Positions 7,088 to 14,968 of a stretch of DNA of 15,285 nucleotides are shown here, piece by piece. The notes under the pieces were generated by a model. That model was not told where the DNA came from and made no database searches. It was given only the letters and a program-made list of their open reading frames with translations. Both the position numbers and the translations under genes were made by a program. Origin of the DNA: Lachnospiraceae bacterium UBA7480 (GTDB taxonomy: Bacteria; Bacillota; Clostridia; Lachnospirales; Lachnospiraceae); contig DLOQ01000175.1 of the NCBI GenBank assembly GCA_002479655.1, positions 1-15,285 on the forward strand, given 5' to 3'. Within the stretch, counting starts at the first letter, position 1. Every line of letters begins with the position of its first letter.

Positions 7088-7921
7088 TTATTGTGTTATG
7101 CTCCTATACCGCTCCGGATGGCGGTACTTATTGCCCATCACCTCATTTGCCCGATATTCCCGAAGCAGGTCAAGATCGATCTTAGCAATATAGACTCCCT
7201 CCTCTTCCGACGCCTCAAAGACGCACATATCCCGCGTTCCCGGTTCATCCCTAAGCCATGCAATACCGTCAAAAACCGTCGAATGTCCGTTGCAGTCAGG
7301 CTGTCCCGCAGGATAATTGCAGGTAGCAATGGCAAGCATATTTTCATAGGCTCTGGTACGAAGGGCGGCAAGACGGTTGATTTCCATCGGGCATGCATTC
7401 GGCGCAAGAATAACCTCTGCTCCCTTTAACATCAGGATCCTCGCGCTCTCCGGAAACTCCCTGTCAAAACAGATCATGGAACCCACCTTGACGACTCCCC
7501 TGCCAATATCAAGATCCGTTACATAAAAATCCTCCCCTGAGCAAAGCGCTTTCTCCAAATCAAAATCACAGGTATGTACTTTAGAATAGTGAAGCGCCTG
7601 CGCACCATTTCTGTCAAACAGGATCATGGAATTTAACGGTCTCGGCTTATGGCTTTCCAGAAACGTAATGCCGATTGCCATCGAAAGTTCCGCAGCCAGC
7701 CCGGCAAACTCCTGAATGAAACTGCTGTCAGAAGCAATCGACAGCCTGCCTATCTCTCCCTCATCCTGCGGCAGAAAATACCCGTCGCTCCACATTTCGG
7801 GAAATAAAGCAATATCCGCTCCAAGCGCTTTCGCTTCTCTACAAGCGGTTCTACCCTTTTGAAGCTGTTCTTCCATACATTTCCCCGGAAGGAGCTGTAG
7901 GAGAGCAATGTTCAGAATCAT
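7088..7921 (-). CDS. nitrilase-superfamily carbon-nitrogen hydrolase
   Basis: This 277-residue protein is a member of the C-N hydrolase family, which hydrolyses amides, nitriles or carbamoyl groups. The catalytic triad is complete: Glu42 in FPEMWS, Lys114 in HYSKVHT and Cys151 in GSMICFDREFPESAR. The FPESAR context and the asparagine/proline turn ILAPNACP resemble the carbamoylputrescine amidase and omega-amidase-like branches, but the substrate cannot be fixed from motifs. GGAGATG precedes the ATG. It has its own promoter upstream and lies 69 bp before the -35 of the trp promoter on the same strand, with only a weak hairpin plus TTTTT after the stop. It is a neighbour of trp, not demonstrably part of the pathway. 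Confidence 0.9.
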   Translation of the reverse strand: MILNIALLQLLPGKCMEEQLQKGRTACREAKALGADIALFPEMWSDGYFLPQDEGEIGRLSIASDSSFIQEFAGLAAELSMAIGITFLESHKPRPLNSMILFDRNGAQALHYSKVHTCDFDLEKALCSGEDFYVTDLDIGRGVVKVGSMICFDREFPESARILMLKGAEVILAPNACPMEINRLAALRTRAYENMLAIATCNYPAGQPDCNGHSTVFDGIAWLRDEPGTRDMCVFEASEEEGVYIAKIDLDLLREYRANEVMGNKYRHPERYRSITQ

Positions 7922-7967
7922 TTTTCATCTCCATTTCTAATCTTCAAATAGATTGTTGACTGCAAAC

Positions 7968-8006
7968 CGCATATCTGTAATTTCAGACATCATATTCTGA
8001 TATGCG
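7968..8006. repeat. inverted repeat in the hydrolase leader
   Basis: CGCATATC (7968-7975) and GATATGCG (7999-8006) are perfect 8-base arms separated by 23 bases. The repeat lies between the predicted transcription start of the hydrolase and its start codon, so it may be a bipartite operator or a leader hairpin. No regulator can be named. Confidence 0.4.
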
Positions 8007-8031
8007 CTTTCCTGTTCTTTCTCTGATATCA

Positions 8032-8060
8032 ATTATACCACTTTTACGCGCTTCAGTGAA
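8032..8060 (-). promoter_or_regulatory. promoter of the carbon-nitrogen hydrolase gene
   Basis: Minus strand: -35 TTCACT (8055-8060), 17-bp spacer, -10 TATAAT (8032-8037) with the extended TG motif (TGGTATAAT). The region between here and the PTS start (8061-8190) has no clear plus-strand promoter or antiterminator target that I can support. Confidence 0.65.
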
Positions 8061-8190
8061 CCTTTTCCGTGGAACACACCTTTTGTTAATGAAAGAATTT
8101 CTGATTCTATGACAACTTGAATGAAATTTATCAATTTAATCAATAATAATACTATCTGCGTACTAAATGCAAAATCAAGGAGAACTCTAT

Positions 8191-10347
8191 ATGAAAGATA
8201 AAATTTTTGGCGTATTACAACGCGTCGGACGTTCCTTTATGCTTCCGATCGCCCTGCTGCCCGTGGCAGGACTTCTGCTTGGAATAGGCAGTTCCTTCAC
8301 AAACCCTACCACAATCGAGACTTACAAACTTGGCGGCGTAATCTATGAAGGCGGCATATTTTATACCATTCTGGACATCATGAGCAAAACCGGAAGCGCC
8401 GTCTTTGACAACCTTGCCCTGTTATTTGCAATGGGCGTCGCCATCGGCATGGCAAAAAAAGAAAAAGAGGTAGCAGCGCTTTCGGGAGCGCTCGCATACA
8501 TTGTCATGAACACCGCTATCAGCGCTCTCATCATGGCAAAAGGCGTTGTTGAAGCAATGGCGGAAAATACGACAACAACAGCTCTTGGAATCACTACCCT
8601 GCAAATGGGCGTATTTGGAGGTATCATAGTAGGTCTCGGAGTCGCCGCACTGCACAATAAATACTACAAGATTGAACTTCCACAGGTGCTTTCCTTCTTC
8701 GGCGGGACAAGATTCGTGCCCATCATCTCTACAGTGGTTTACCTGATCGTCGGCATCGTTATGTTTTATCTGTGGCCGTTTGTCCAGATCGGTATATCAA
8801 AGCTCGGCGGACTGGTTCTTAGTTCCGGCTATATCGGGACATGGATATACGGAATCCTGGAGCGCGCGCTGATCCCGTTCGGACTGCACCATGTCTTCTA
8901 TATGCCGTTCTGGCAGACGGAGCTTGGCGGTTCCATGACGATCGACGGCAACATTGTTACGGGCGCACAGAATATTTTCTTTGCAGAACTCGCCTCCAAA
9001 TCCACGGATGTCTTTTCCGTGTCTGCAACAAGATTTATGTCAGGCAAATTCCCTTTCATGATCTTCGGTCTGCCCGCGGCGGCATTTGCAATGTACAAGG
9101 CTGCCCGTCCCGAAAAGAAAAAGACTGCCGGCGGTCTGCTGCTTTCGGCTGCCCTTACTTCCATGCTTACGGGCATTACCGAGCCTCTTGAGTTTACGTT
9201 TATCTTTGTTGCGCCGCTGATGTACGGAGTACACTGCATCCTTGCCGGACTGTCCTATATGCTTATGCATATCTTCAACGTCGGCGTGGGAATGACATTT
9301 TCCGGCGGTATTATCGACCTTACCCTGTTCGGGATCTTACAGGGCAATCACAAGACCAACTGGATATGGATTATATTCATCGGTCTGATCTATGCGGTTG
9401 TGTACTACTTTGTATTCTATTTTATGATCACGAAAATGAATCTTGCAACGCCCGGACGTGAAGCGGATGATGTGGAAACGAAGCTTTACCGCCGGAGTGA
9501 CGTTGAAGCGGCGAAATCCGGCAAATCTACAGGAAGTTCCGGGGACGTCACAAGCGCCCTGATCCTGAAAGGGCTTGGCGGAAAAGGTAATCTTTCCGAC
9601 GTCGACTGCTGCGCCACAAGGCTCAGGATCACCGTTATCGACGTCGAAAAAGTTTCTGACAGCCTGCTGAAAGAAAGCGGCGCATCAGGAGTCATCCACA
9701 AGGGCAACGGCGTACAGGTCATTTATGGACCGAGAGTTTCCGTGGTAAAATCAAATCTGGAAACATTTATGGATACACCCGCGTCAGACGACCCTGACAG
9801 TGTTCTTGGAAATCCGTCTTCCGAAACCGCTGCAAAGACTTTACAATCGAAAGAAAAACCGCAGCCAAAAGAAAAACCGACTCCGGAAAAGACTGACACG
9901 ATCGTGATGTATTCCCATCTTAACGGCACTGTCGTAAACCTTGAAGACGTAGAAGACGATGTATTTTCTCAAAAAATACTGGGTGAGGGAATTGCTGTCG
10001 ATCCTTCCGAGGGCAGGCTTTACGCGCCCTGCGACGGAAGAATAAATTCTATTTTTGATACGAAACACGCAGTAACCATCCAGTCGGCTGACGGTGCGGA
10101 CGTGCTGCTGCACATTGGCATCGATACCGTGAAGCTTGGCGGAAAACATTTTGAATCCCATGTTTCGGACGGTCAGGAAATCAAAAAAGGCGACCTGCTG
10201 GTCACCTTTGACATCGACGCAATCAAAGCAGAAGGCTACAAGCTTACCACTCCGCTTATCATTGGGAACACGGATGAATATTCTTCATTTTCGCCTGCCG
10301 CACAAGGGCAAATCTCAGCGGGGGACGTAATATTAAAAATAAACTAG
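8191..10347 (+). CDS. PTS sugar permease, fused EIICBA, glucose family
   Basis: This membrane permease of 718 residues imports and phosphorylates a hexose using phosphate from HPr. EIIC (about 1-415) has many membrane segments and the family signature GITEPLEF (328-335). EIIB (about 440-530) has phosphorylation site Cys474 in DCCATRLR. EIIA (about 575-718) has the catalytic His641 in VLLHIGIDT and the supporting His626. A charged K/E/P-rich linker joins IIB to IIA. The start at 8191 is chosen because AAGGAG (8177-8182) is eight bases upstream; the in-frame ATG at 8167 has no such site. The ALIPFGLHHVFYMPFW segment is closer in feel to glucose/alpha-glucoside members (PtsG, MalX) than to NagE, so glucose, maltose or another glucoside is plausible. 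It is monocistronic and ends at a strong terminator. Confidence 0.95.
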   Translation: MKDKIFGVLQRVGRSFMLPIALLPVAGLLLGIGSSFTNPTTIETYKLGGVIYEGGIFYTILDIMSKTGSAVFDNLALLFAMGVAIGMAKKEKEVAALSGALAYIVMNTAISALIMAKGVVEAMAENTTTTALGITTLQMGVFGGIIVGLGVAALHNKYYKIELPQVLSFFGGTRFVPIISTVVYLIVGIVMFYLWPFVQIGISKLGGLVLSSGYIGTWIYGILERALIPFGLHHVFYMPFWQTELGGSMTIDGNIVTGAQNIFFAELASKSTDVFSVSATRFMSGKFPFMIFGLPAAAFAMYKAARPEKKKTAGGLLLSAALTSMLTGITEPLEFTFIFVAPLMYGVHCILAGLSYMLMHIFNVGVGMTFSGGIIDLTLFGILQGNHKTNWIWIIFIGLIYAVVYYFVFYFMITKMNLATPGREADDVETKLYRRSDVEAAKSGKSTGSSGDVTSALILKGLGGKGNLSDVDCCATRLRITVIDVEKVSDSLLKESGASGVIHKGNGVQVIYGPRVSVVKSNLETFMDTPASDDPDSVLGNPSSETAAKTLQSKEKPQPKEKPTPEKTDTIVMYSHLNGTVVNLEDVEDDVFSQKILGEGIAVDPSEGRLYAPCDGRINSIFDTKHAVTIQSADGADVLLHIGIDTVKLGGKHFESHVSDGQEIKKGDLLVTFDIDAIKAEGYKLTTPLIIGNTDEYSSFSPAAQGQISAGDVILKIN

Positions 10348-10369
10348 ACCCTTCTATTGGTGTTGTGAC

Positions 10370-10417
10370 TAAGGAAGCGTTGATGAAATCAGCGCTTCCT
10401 TAAGTAAAAAATTTTTT
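10370..10417 (+). terminator. rho-independent terminator of the PTS gene
   Basis: A 15-bp stem (10370-10384 with 10388-10402, one G-T pair) capped by GAA is followed by AGTAAAAAATTTTTT, so the T run (10412-10417) is nine bases after the stem. The 3' arm overlaps the stop codon of the convergent minus-strand gene (10400-10402). Confidence 0.8.
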
Positions 10418-10750
10418 ATCTATAAGGAAACACACCACGCTGCCCGCAAGATAACACAGAAGATCCGCCGGATCAAAAGTGCCTCCGACAATCGTCGAAA
10501 ACGGCTCCGGAAGTATTCCCGACAACCCGGTAAGCTGCACCGCTTCCACACAAAATGCAAAAAGTGTAACCGGTATTGAGAGCCAACGGGTACGCGCGAC
10601 AACCACCCGCGCCAGAAAATATATGCAGATCACCGCCAGTACATCTCCAAGATACGGACGGACAATCCTGTCATGTACATACAAGGCAATCCATATTTCC
10701 AATCCCAGAACCGCAATAAAGATCAGCGCACTTAATAGCCTTCTTTTCAT
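10400..10750 (-). CDS. DUF2809-like small membrane protein
   Basis: This 116-residue protein has about four membrane segments and the RPYLGDVLAVICIYFLAR stretch typical of the DUF2809 family, plus a C-terminal DPADLLCYLAG segment. The biochemical role of the family is unknown. The start at 10750 has AGGAGA about six bases upstream and begins with the positively charged MKRRLL; an in-frame ATG at 10810 would add 20 residues without a comparable site. Its stop codon lies inside the PTS terminator hairpin, so the two convergent genes share the signal. Confidence 0.75.
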   Translation of the reverse strand: MKRRLLSALIFIAVLGLEIWIALYVHDRIVRPYLGDVLAVICIYFLARVVVARTRWLSIPVTLFAFCVEAVQLTGLSGILPEPFSTIVGGTFDPADLLCYLAGSVVCFLIDKKFFT

Positions 10751-10825
10751 ATGCACTCTCCTAAATAACGCCTTTTCCGTTCTTTTATTCAAATCCAAAT
10801 TACTCCACAAACGGGAATTTGCAAA

Positions 10826-11176
10826 TTACATATAGTTCTCGATATATGTGCGCTCTATAAATTCTTTTACTGCAAATACATCTGCAAATTTCTCACACCG
10901 AGGAAATCCGTCCGAATTATGTTTTGAGTAAGTCAAATGGAAAATATAGTAGATGTCTGCTCCCTTTCCGTTTCCGGTAACATATAACACATCATCATTA
11001 GATTCGCATTTGGCTACTGCCCAAATTTTTTTGTCATATAAGAAGTGTTCTTTACCGATTTCTTTTTTTAATTCAGTAACTAATGCTCCGCCTGCTTGTG
11101 TGAGCGGAATCATATACCAGTTAAAATCTTCCCCGTATTTCTCGTATAAATCACAAAAAATCTCTTCTGCTGTCAT
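10826..11176 (-). CDS. small soluble protein of unknown function
   Basis: I do not recognise this 116-residue protein. It has no signal peptide or membrane segment, is rich in aromatic and acidic residues, and looks like one compact alpha/beta domain. The start at 11176 has GGGGGA about nine bases upstream; the in-frame ATG at 11209 has no such site. It lies 39 bp after the preceding orphan membrane protein gene on the same strand, so the two may be co-transcribed. Size, composition and orphan neighbours are reminiscent of polymorphic-toxin immunity proteins, but no toxin is in the window and this is only a guess. Confidence 0.65.
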   Translation of the reverse strand: MTAEEIFCDLYEKYGEDFNWYMIPLTQAGGALVTELKKEIGKEHFLYDKKIWAVAKCESNDDVLYVTGNGKGADIYYIFHLTYSKHNSDGFPRCEKFADVFAVKEFIERTYIENYM

Positions 11177-11215
11177 TTTTAATTTCCCCCGCAAAAATAA
11201 GCTTATCATTCCAAC

Positions 11216-11911
11216 TTATTCCAGTATAAATTCCCAACTCAGGGTACCCGTGTCATATTCCTCTTTCAGAGATACAACACTATCTCCGTAAGTTCCATAT
11301 TCACATACTACCGTCAGCTTTCTATCTGCCTTATCATATTCGTAGCTGTAGGTATCCTGCGAGAGGCATTTGTTAGAAAAATAGCTTTCGTCTATTTCTC
11401 CGACTTTTCTTACGATAATTCCATTCTTCAGGTAAACATTAAAATAGGTATTCTCAAATGTTTTCTCTAAAATACGGACATGGGACAATGTCTCCGTAAA
11501 AAGGATCTCCTTACCATCCGGCAGAACGATCTGCTCTACCTCTACCGTATTTTTCACATCTCTATAAACCTCATAGGAAATAGATCCTACACCTAAGACA
11601 ATCATTACAAGAGCAAGTATCATACAAATATTTCGTTTCCTGCTTTTAGGCTGACCCTTCCACATAACAAAAAAACCAATATATAATACTGCTATAGTAA
11701 ACTCGCTTAGATACTGCCTATCCCATATATATCCGAATAGGAACAGATCGCTTTCCATATGCTTCAGATACCAACCTAAACCCAGAAGTGCTATTATGAC
11801 AATGACATACACCCAAAAACCTACTGGCAGTGCCGATCTGTCCTTTTCCTGAGATGCATCAGATTCCTTCTCTGACACATCCTGCAATCCGTCCTTATTT
11901 TCCGTACTCAT
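11216..11911 (-). CDS. membrane protein of unknown function with C-terminal extracytoplasmic domain
   Basis: This 231-residue protein begins with a charged, Asp/Glu/Lys-rich cytoplasmic tail (1-27). Three membrane segments follow (about 30-49, 65-85 and 93-113), then a soluble domain of about 115 residues rich in beta-strand patterns and Tyr/Glu. The start at 11911 (MSTENK) has GGAGG eight bases upstream; an in-frame ATG at 11932 lacks one. I do not recognise the family. An odd number of membrane segments would put the C-terminal domain outside if the N-terminus is inside. Confidence 0.7.
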   Translation of the reverse strand: MSTENKDGLQDVSEKESDASQEKDRSALPVGFWVYVIVIIALLGLGWYLKHMESDLFLFGYIWDRQYLSEFTIAVLYIGFFVMWKGQPKSRKRNICMILALVMIVLGVGSISYEVYRDVKNTVEVEQIVLPDGKEILFTETLSHVRILEKTFENTYFNVYLKNGIIVRKVGEIDESYFSNKCLSQDTYSYEYDKADRKLTVVCEYGTYGDSVVSLKEEYDTGTLSWEFILE

Positions 11912-11990
11912 ATTGATCTTCCTCCATGTCACAGCTTTGCTGCAAATTAAATAGAAATGATAATTCTCATACCTGTAAGGTTACGGATCA

Positions 11991-12377
11991 TTATTGCTTG
12001 TTTGAAATATAATCATAAAAATCCGCCGTTTCCCTATTCCGGTATTCATGCTTTTCATAATAGCCGATCAGTCCGCCATCCTCATCCCGCAGGGCGATCA
12101 TATAGACATCTTTATTCTCTTTTTCGTTGTAATAAGTATATATCCGGTTATTCTCCGTACTTTCCCCAAACCATCGTACCACCTGTTTTATTTTCTCATT
12201 ACTGAACGGACTATGGCAGTCAAGCAGCGATTTCCCCACCAGCGCGTATCCGCCCCTTTTCTGATATCTCTCTGCCGCCGCAGGATTCATATACACTATT
12301 TCATGGGAAAGATCACATATCACCACGGCTGCGGTATCCATGTCTATAACACTTTTAAAAAACTTTGAAAGCTCCAT
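11991..12377 (-). CDS. single PAS-domain protein
   Basis: This 128-residue protein is essentially one PAS fold: FFKSVIDMDTAAVVICDLSHEIVYMNPAA at the start (broken here by strands A and B), a VGKSLLDCHSP segment (about 50-60) and the strand-rich end YMIALRDEDGGLIGYYE. The start at 12377 follows an AGGCAGG site and begins at the natural domain edge; an in-frame ATG at 12443 would lie upstream of the predicted -10 box. There is no attached output domain, so it would act by binding a ligand or another protein. A promoter with a palindrome precedes it. The ligand and partner are unknown. Confidence 0.8.
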   Translation of the reverse strand: MELSKFFKSVIDMDTAAVVICDLSHEIVYMNPAAAERYQKRGGYALVGKSLLDCHSPFSNEKIKQVVRWFGESTENNRIYTYYNEKENKDVYMIALRDEDGGLIGYYEKHEYRNRETADFYDYISNKQ

Positions 12378-12407
12378 AAAATAAACCTGCCTTTCCGTAA
12401 CCTGCGA

Positions 12408-12427
12408 ATTATAATGCACTTTAGTGC
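12408..12427 (-). promoter_or_regulatory. -10 box and palindromic operator of the PAS gene
   Basis: On the minus strand TATAAT (12408-12413) lies about 30 bp before the PAS start. Directly upstream, in the spacer, is the palindrome GCACTTTAGTGC (12416-12427). No good -35 is visible, which fits a promoter that needs a regulator, or a weak promoter. Confidence 0.4.
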
Positions 12428-12511
12428 TATGCCGCAGGCACAAATTTGCGGTTGAAAAATCAGCACATCAGTGTAATTTTCCAACCTAATGCCCTCAGTA
12501 ACATCCTATTT

Positions 12512-13573
12512 TCAGGGCAGATTTCCCTCCTCATAGGAAAACTGGATACCATGATCCAGCCGCAGAGGATTGTCCATACGGACATAAACACCCTCATCAG
12601 ATATTTTAACATAAATCCGTGGATTCCCATCAGAAGTATAGAATTTTCCATTGAGTTCTGAGTAATCTGATATTCCCAGATTTTCAGCAATTTCCCGGGA
12701 AAAAGCATCATCCGGGCTGCCCCAATCGGAAATATAACACCCTTCTCTCATCTGTATATAAGAATCGGAAGTTCTGTCTGTTCCATCTGCCATCATAGCA
12801 GTACCAACACAGCTTGATATCGTCTGAAGATATCTTTGATCGTTTTCAGCTCTGCTGCGGAACCCATGTTCTTCAAACTGAACTATCAGCATCTTAAATA
12901 TCATCATTATACAAAGAAGAATCATGCCGGAAACAATTCCTTTTTCGACAGGCATTCTTTCCTTCCGGCTGTCGTCGATTTCCACATCGTCCCTGTATCT
13001 CTGCATATTCTCCTGCCGATAAAACAGAAGTGCGGATATGCCCCAGAAAGAGTCAAACAGCAGCATGATACATAGTAAAAATACCGCTAAACCTCCATCA
13101 AACTGATACCAGTGGACAATATACCAGACATTCCAGATATTGACAAGCAGAAAGACAACCGTGTAAAAGAAAACCAGAATCCTGCTGCCCACATTCTTTA
13201 TCTCCGGGCAGGACTTTCCGCTTACACACGGAACATTCCGCAGATCGTCGCCGTAATCTTCTTTTTTATACGGGATCTCATATCCATATGCCTTTAACCT
13301 GCGAATATAACAGAATCCAATCAACAAATTTACACCTGCAAATAAAAATAAACCGCCGCCCACATATAATCCCAACAATAATGACAATGCTATAACAACA
13401 TCTTCCTCCACTTCAGCCAGCATACAAATCACCCCTGTCAAAAACAGGAGCGCAGAAACGATGGTTATTACCAATAGTATTTTTATGGTTCTTCTATCAT
13501 ACTTTATTTTCTTTCCGCCCGCAGAAGAGAATAAAGAGAATAGCAATCCCATCAGTACCAGCATTTCTATCAT
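12512..13573 (-). CDS. polytopic membrane protein of unknown function
   Basis: This 353-residue protein has about six membrane segments (near 29-52, 59-90 as one or two, 131-154, 163-187 and 213-234, plus a hydrophobic N-terminus 1-17). It ends in a soluble domain of about 115 residues (240-353) with two Cys residues. The last membrane segment followed by an ordered soluble tail is superficially pilin-like, but no pilin cleavage motif is seen. AGGAGG ten bases before the ATG supports the start. I do not recognise the family. It lies between an SPFH gene and a PAS gene, all on the minus strand, but the terminator at 13617-13654 separates it from the SPFH gene. Confidence 0.7.
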   Translation of the reverse strand: MIEMLVLMGLLFSLFSSAGGKKIKYDRRTIKILLVITIVSALLFLTGVICMLAEVEEDVVIALSLLLGLYVGGGLFLFAGVNLLIGFCYIRRLKAYGYEIPYKKEDYGDDLRNVPCVSGKSCPEIKNVGSRILVFFYTVVFLLVNIWNVWYIVHWYQFDGGLAVFLLCIMLLFDSFWGISALLFYRQENMQRYRDDVEIDDSRKERMPVEKGIVSGMILLCIMMIFKMLIVQFEEHGFRSRAENDQRYLQTISSCVGTAMMADGTDRTSDSYIQMREGCYISDWGSPDDAFSREIAENLGISDYSELNGKFYTSDGNPRIYVKISDEGVYVRMDNPLRLDHGIQFSYEEGNLP

Positions 13574-13616
13574 TTTGCATTTTCCTCCTCATATAAAACA
13601 TTATAACACAATAGCG

Positions 13617-13654
13617 CAAAATAAGAAACAGCCGCATAAGATTACTGCGGCTGT
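13617..13654 (-). terminator. terminator of the SPFH gene
   Basis: A perfect 9-bp stem ACAGCCGCA/TGCGGCTGT (13628-13636 with 13646-13654) has a loop containing the SPFH stop codon. On the minus strand it is followed by TTTCTTATTTT. Confidence 0.75.
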
Positions 13655-14751
13655 CTCGTCCCCATCATTTTCCCCAATTGCTCCATGATTCCCACATTGC
13701 CATTAACGGATATTTCACCTACCTTCTCACAAATCTTCTCCAGATACTCAAGCTCCTTCAGCTTGTAGAGTGTCTGGTTCTCGTCCATGAGCTTTGCCGT
13801 GTTGAGCAGGGATCTGGTAGAGGCCACCTCTTCCCTTCTGGCGATCACGTTTGCCTGCGCCGCCTTTTCCGCCACAAGGACAGAATTCATGATCTCCCTG
13901 ATCTCACCGGGAAGTATGATATCCTTGATCCCTGCGGTGAGGAAGTTCACGCAGAACATTTCTTCCCGTCTCTTAAGCGCCTCGTAGATTTCCTTGGAAA
14001 TCTGCTCCTTTGCCTCCAGTATCTCGTCCAGCCTGTAATTGCCCACGATCTCCCTGATCACAAGCTGTACCGCAGGGTAAAGCTGTCCCTTTAAATCTGA
14101 GATCGTTGCAACAAATTCCACTGCATCCCGTATTTTATACATGCATGCAACATTCATTCTGATACCGATCTTGTCTTTGGTCAGAATTTCCTGACCTACG
14201 ATATCCAGTTCTCTCTGCTTCATATCAAGCACGCAATAGGAAACGGCATGATTGTAATTCCAGAAACGGTATACTCCTTTGGAAAGCTGGTTCTGCATCA
14301 CGTTGTCATAATATACCAGACCGACCTCGCCCTCGCCTACTGAGACTTCCGTATAGAGGTGCGTGGGCACCAGCGAAAGCATCTGCTTCGTTACTTCCGC
14401 TCCAATAAGTGTTTCAGCCATGGACACGATCCTGACCTCATATGTATCAAACACATTCCAGAATACATATTCCTTTCTGTCAGCAAAAGCCGTCAGCTTT
14501 CCATTCTTGTAGAGAAAGCCCACCGAGCCATCCGGTATTTCCGTATGTACAGTAGCGTTAAGGAATGTGGCATCCTTGGAAAGCACCTGATAAGGAACCT
14601 CCGGATAGTCCAGTTCCCCCAGCATCTCCTCAACCACAACCGTGTAACCGGTCATTTTAGGGAAATACCATGTTCCCGCGGTGATCATCTTCTGAAATAC
14701 GCCGTTCTTTAATACAAATCCGGCTTGATTGTCCTTAATAATATACTTCAT
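13642..14751 (-). CDS. SPFH/band-7 (slipin-like) protein with triplicated N-terminal repeat
   Basis: This 369-residue protein contains an SPFH domain (about 174-290), seen in VREIVGNYRLDEILEAKEQI and KDIILPGEIREIMNSVLVAE. An Ala/Glu-rich helix (290-345) follows, as in stomatin/slipin proteins that form ring oligomers. Unlike most slipins it has no N-terminal membrane segment. Instead, residues 3-43, 70-112 and 134-176 are three copies of one unit: a GxVGFLYKNG-like turn, then about 13 residues, then YxFW and a short strand pair. GGAGG ten bases before the ATG supports the start. It is transcribed away from a structured leader containing a tRNA-like RNA. Cytosolic SPFH proteins are known neighbours of Ro60 (TROVE) and RtcB RNA-repair genes, which suggests a scaffold role in RNA handling; that link is inference. 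Confidence 0.85.
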   Translation of the reverse strand: MKYIIKDNQAGFVLKNGVFQKMITAGTWYFPKMTGYTVVVEEMLGELDYPEVPYQVLSKDATFLNATVHTEIPDGSVGFLYKNGKLTAFADRKEYVFWNVFDTYEVRIVSMAETLIGAEVTKQMLSLVPTHLYTEVSVGEGEVGLVYYDNVMQNQLSKGVYRFWNYNHAVSYCVLDMKQRELDIVGQEILTKDKIGIRMNVACMYKIRDAVEFVATISDLKGQLYPAVQLVIREIVGNYRLDEILEAKEQISKEIYEALKRREEMFCVNFLTAGIKDIILPGEIREIMNSVLVAEKAAQANVIARREEVASTRSLLNTAKLMDENQTLYKLKELEYLEKICEKVGEISVNGNVGIMEQLGKMMGTRQPQ

Positions 14752-14829
14752 AACTTTTTCCTCCTGATTTTAATTTTTTTGTAATACTTTTATCCCTCAT
14801 TCCTCAGTCTGATGCGGAAGCTTTGTTTA

Positions 14830-14921
14830 GCAGATTGTAGGGAGAAAGGACACTCTGTAAGCGGATATCCCCACCGCTTCCGGACATCTTTTACAGAGTG
14901 TTGTTCCTCCTTCCAATCTGC
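14830..14921 (-). ncRNA. 92-nt near-continuous hairpin upstream of the SPFH gene
   Basis: GCAGATTG (14830-14837) pairs with CAATCTGC (14914-14921). The helix then continues in the same register through a 7-bp block (with one G-T pair) and a 2x2 mismatch into an 11-bp perfect block, ACACTCTGTAA/TTACAGAGTGT (14850-14860 with 14891-14901). The 30-nt top contains GCGG/CCGC (14861-14864 with 14874-14877). No T run follows on either strand, so it is not a simple terminator. It could be a second small RNA, a leader structure, or a miniature inverted-repeat element. A weak CTTACA-16-TACAAT promoter for the SPFH gene can be read within its 3' half on the minus strand. The strand of transcription is inferred from the gene. 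Confidence 0.5.
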
Positions 14922-14968
14922 GGTATCCCCAACCTTCAGGCAGCAGACTGATCCCGAAATCGGGATAA

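Noticed and set aside
8041..8060. Catabolite-responsive element (cre) upstream of the PTS gene
   Set aside because: ACGCGCTTCA looks like half of a cre, but the other half fails at several consensus positions and it sits in the spacer of the opposite-strand promoter.
14951..14966. Hairpin ATCCCGAAATCGGGAT as a terminator
   Set aside because: The stem is only 6 bp with a 4-base loop and no T run follows on the minus strand; the T-rich stretch lies before it.
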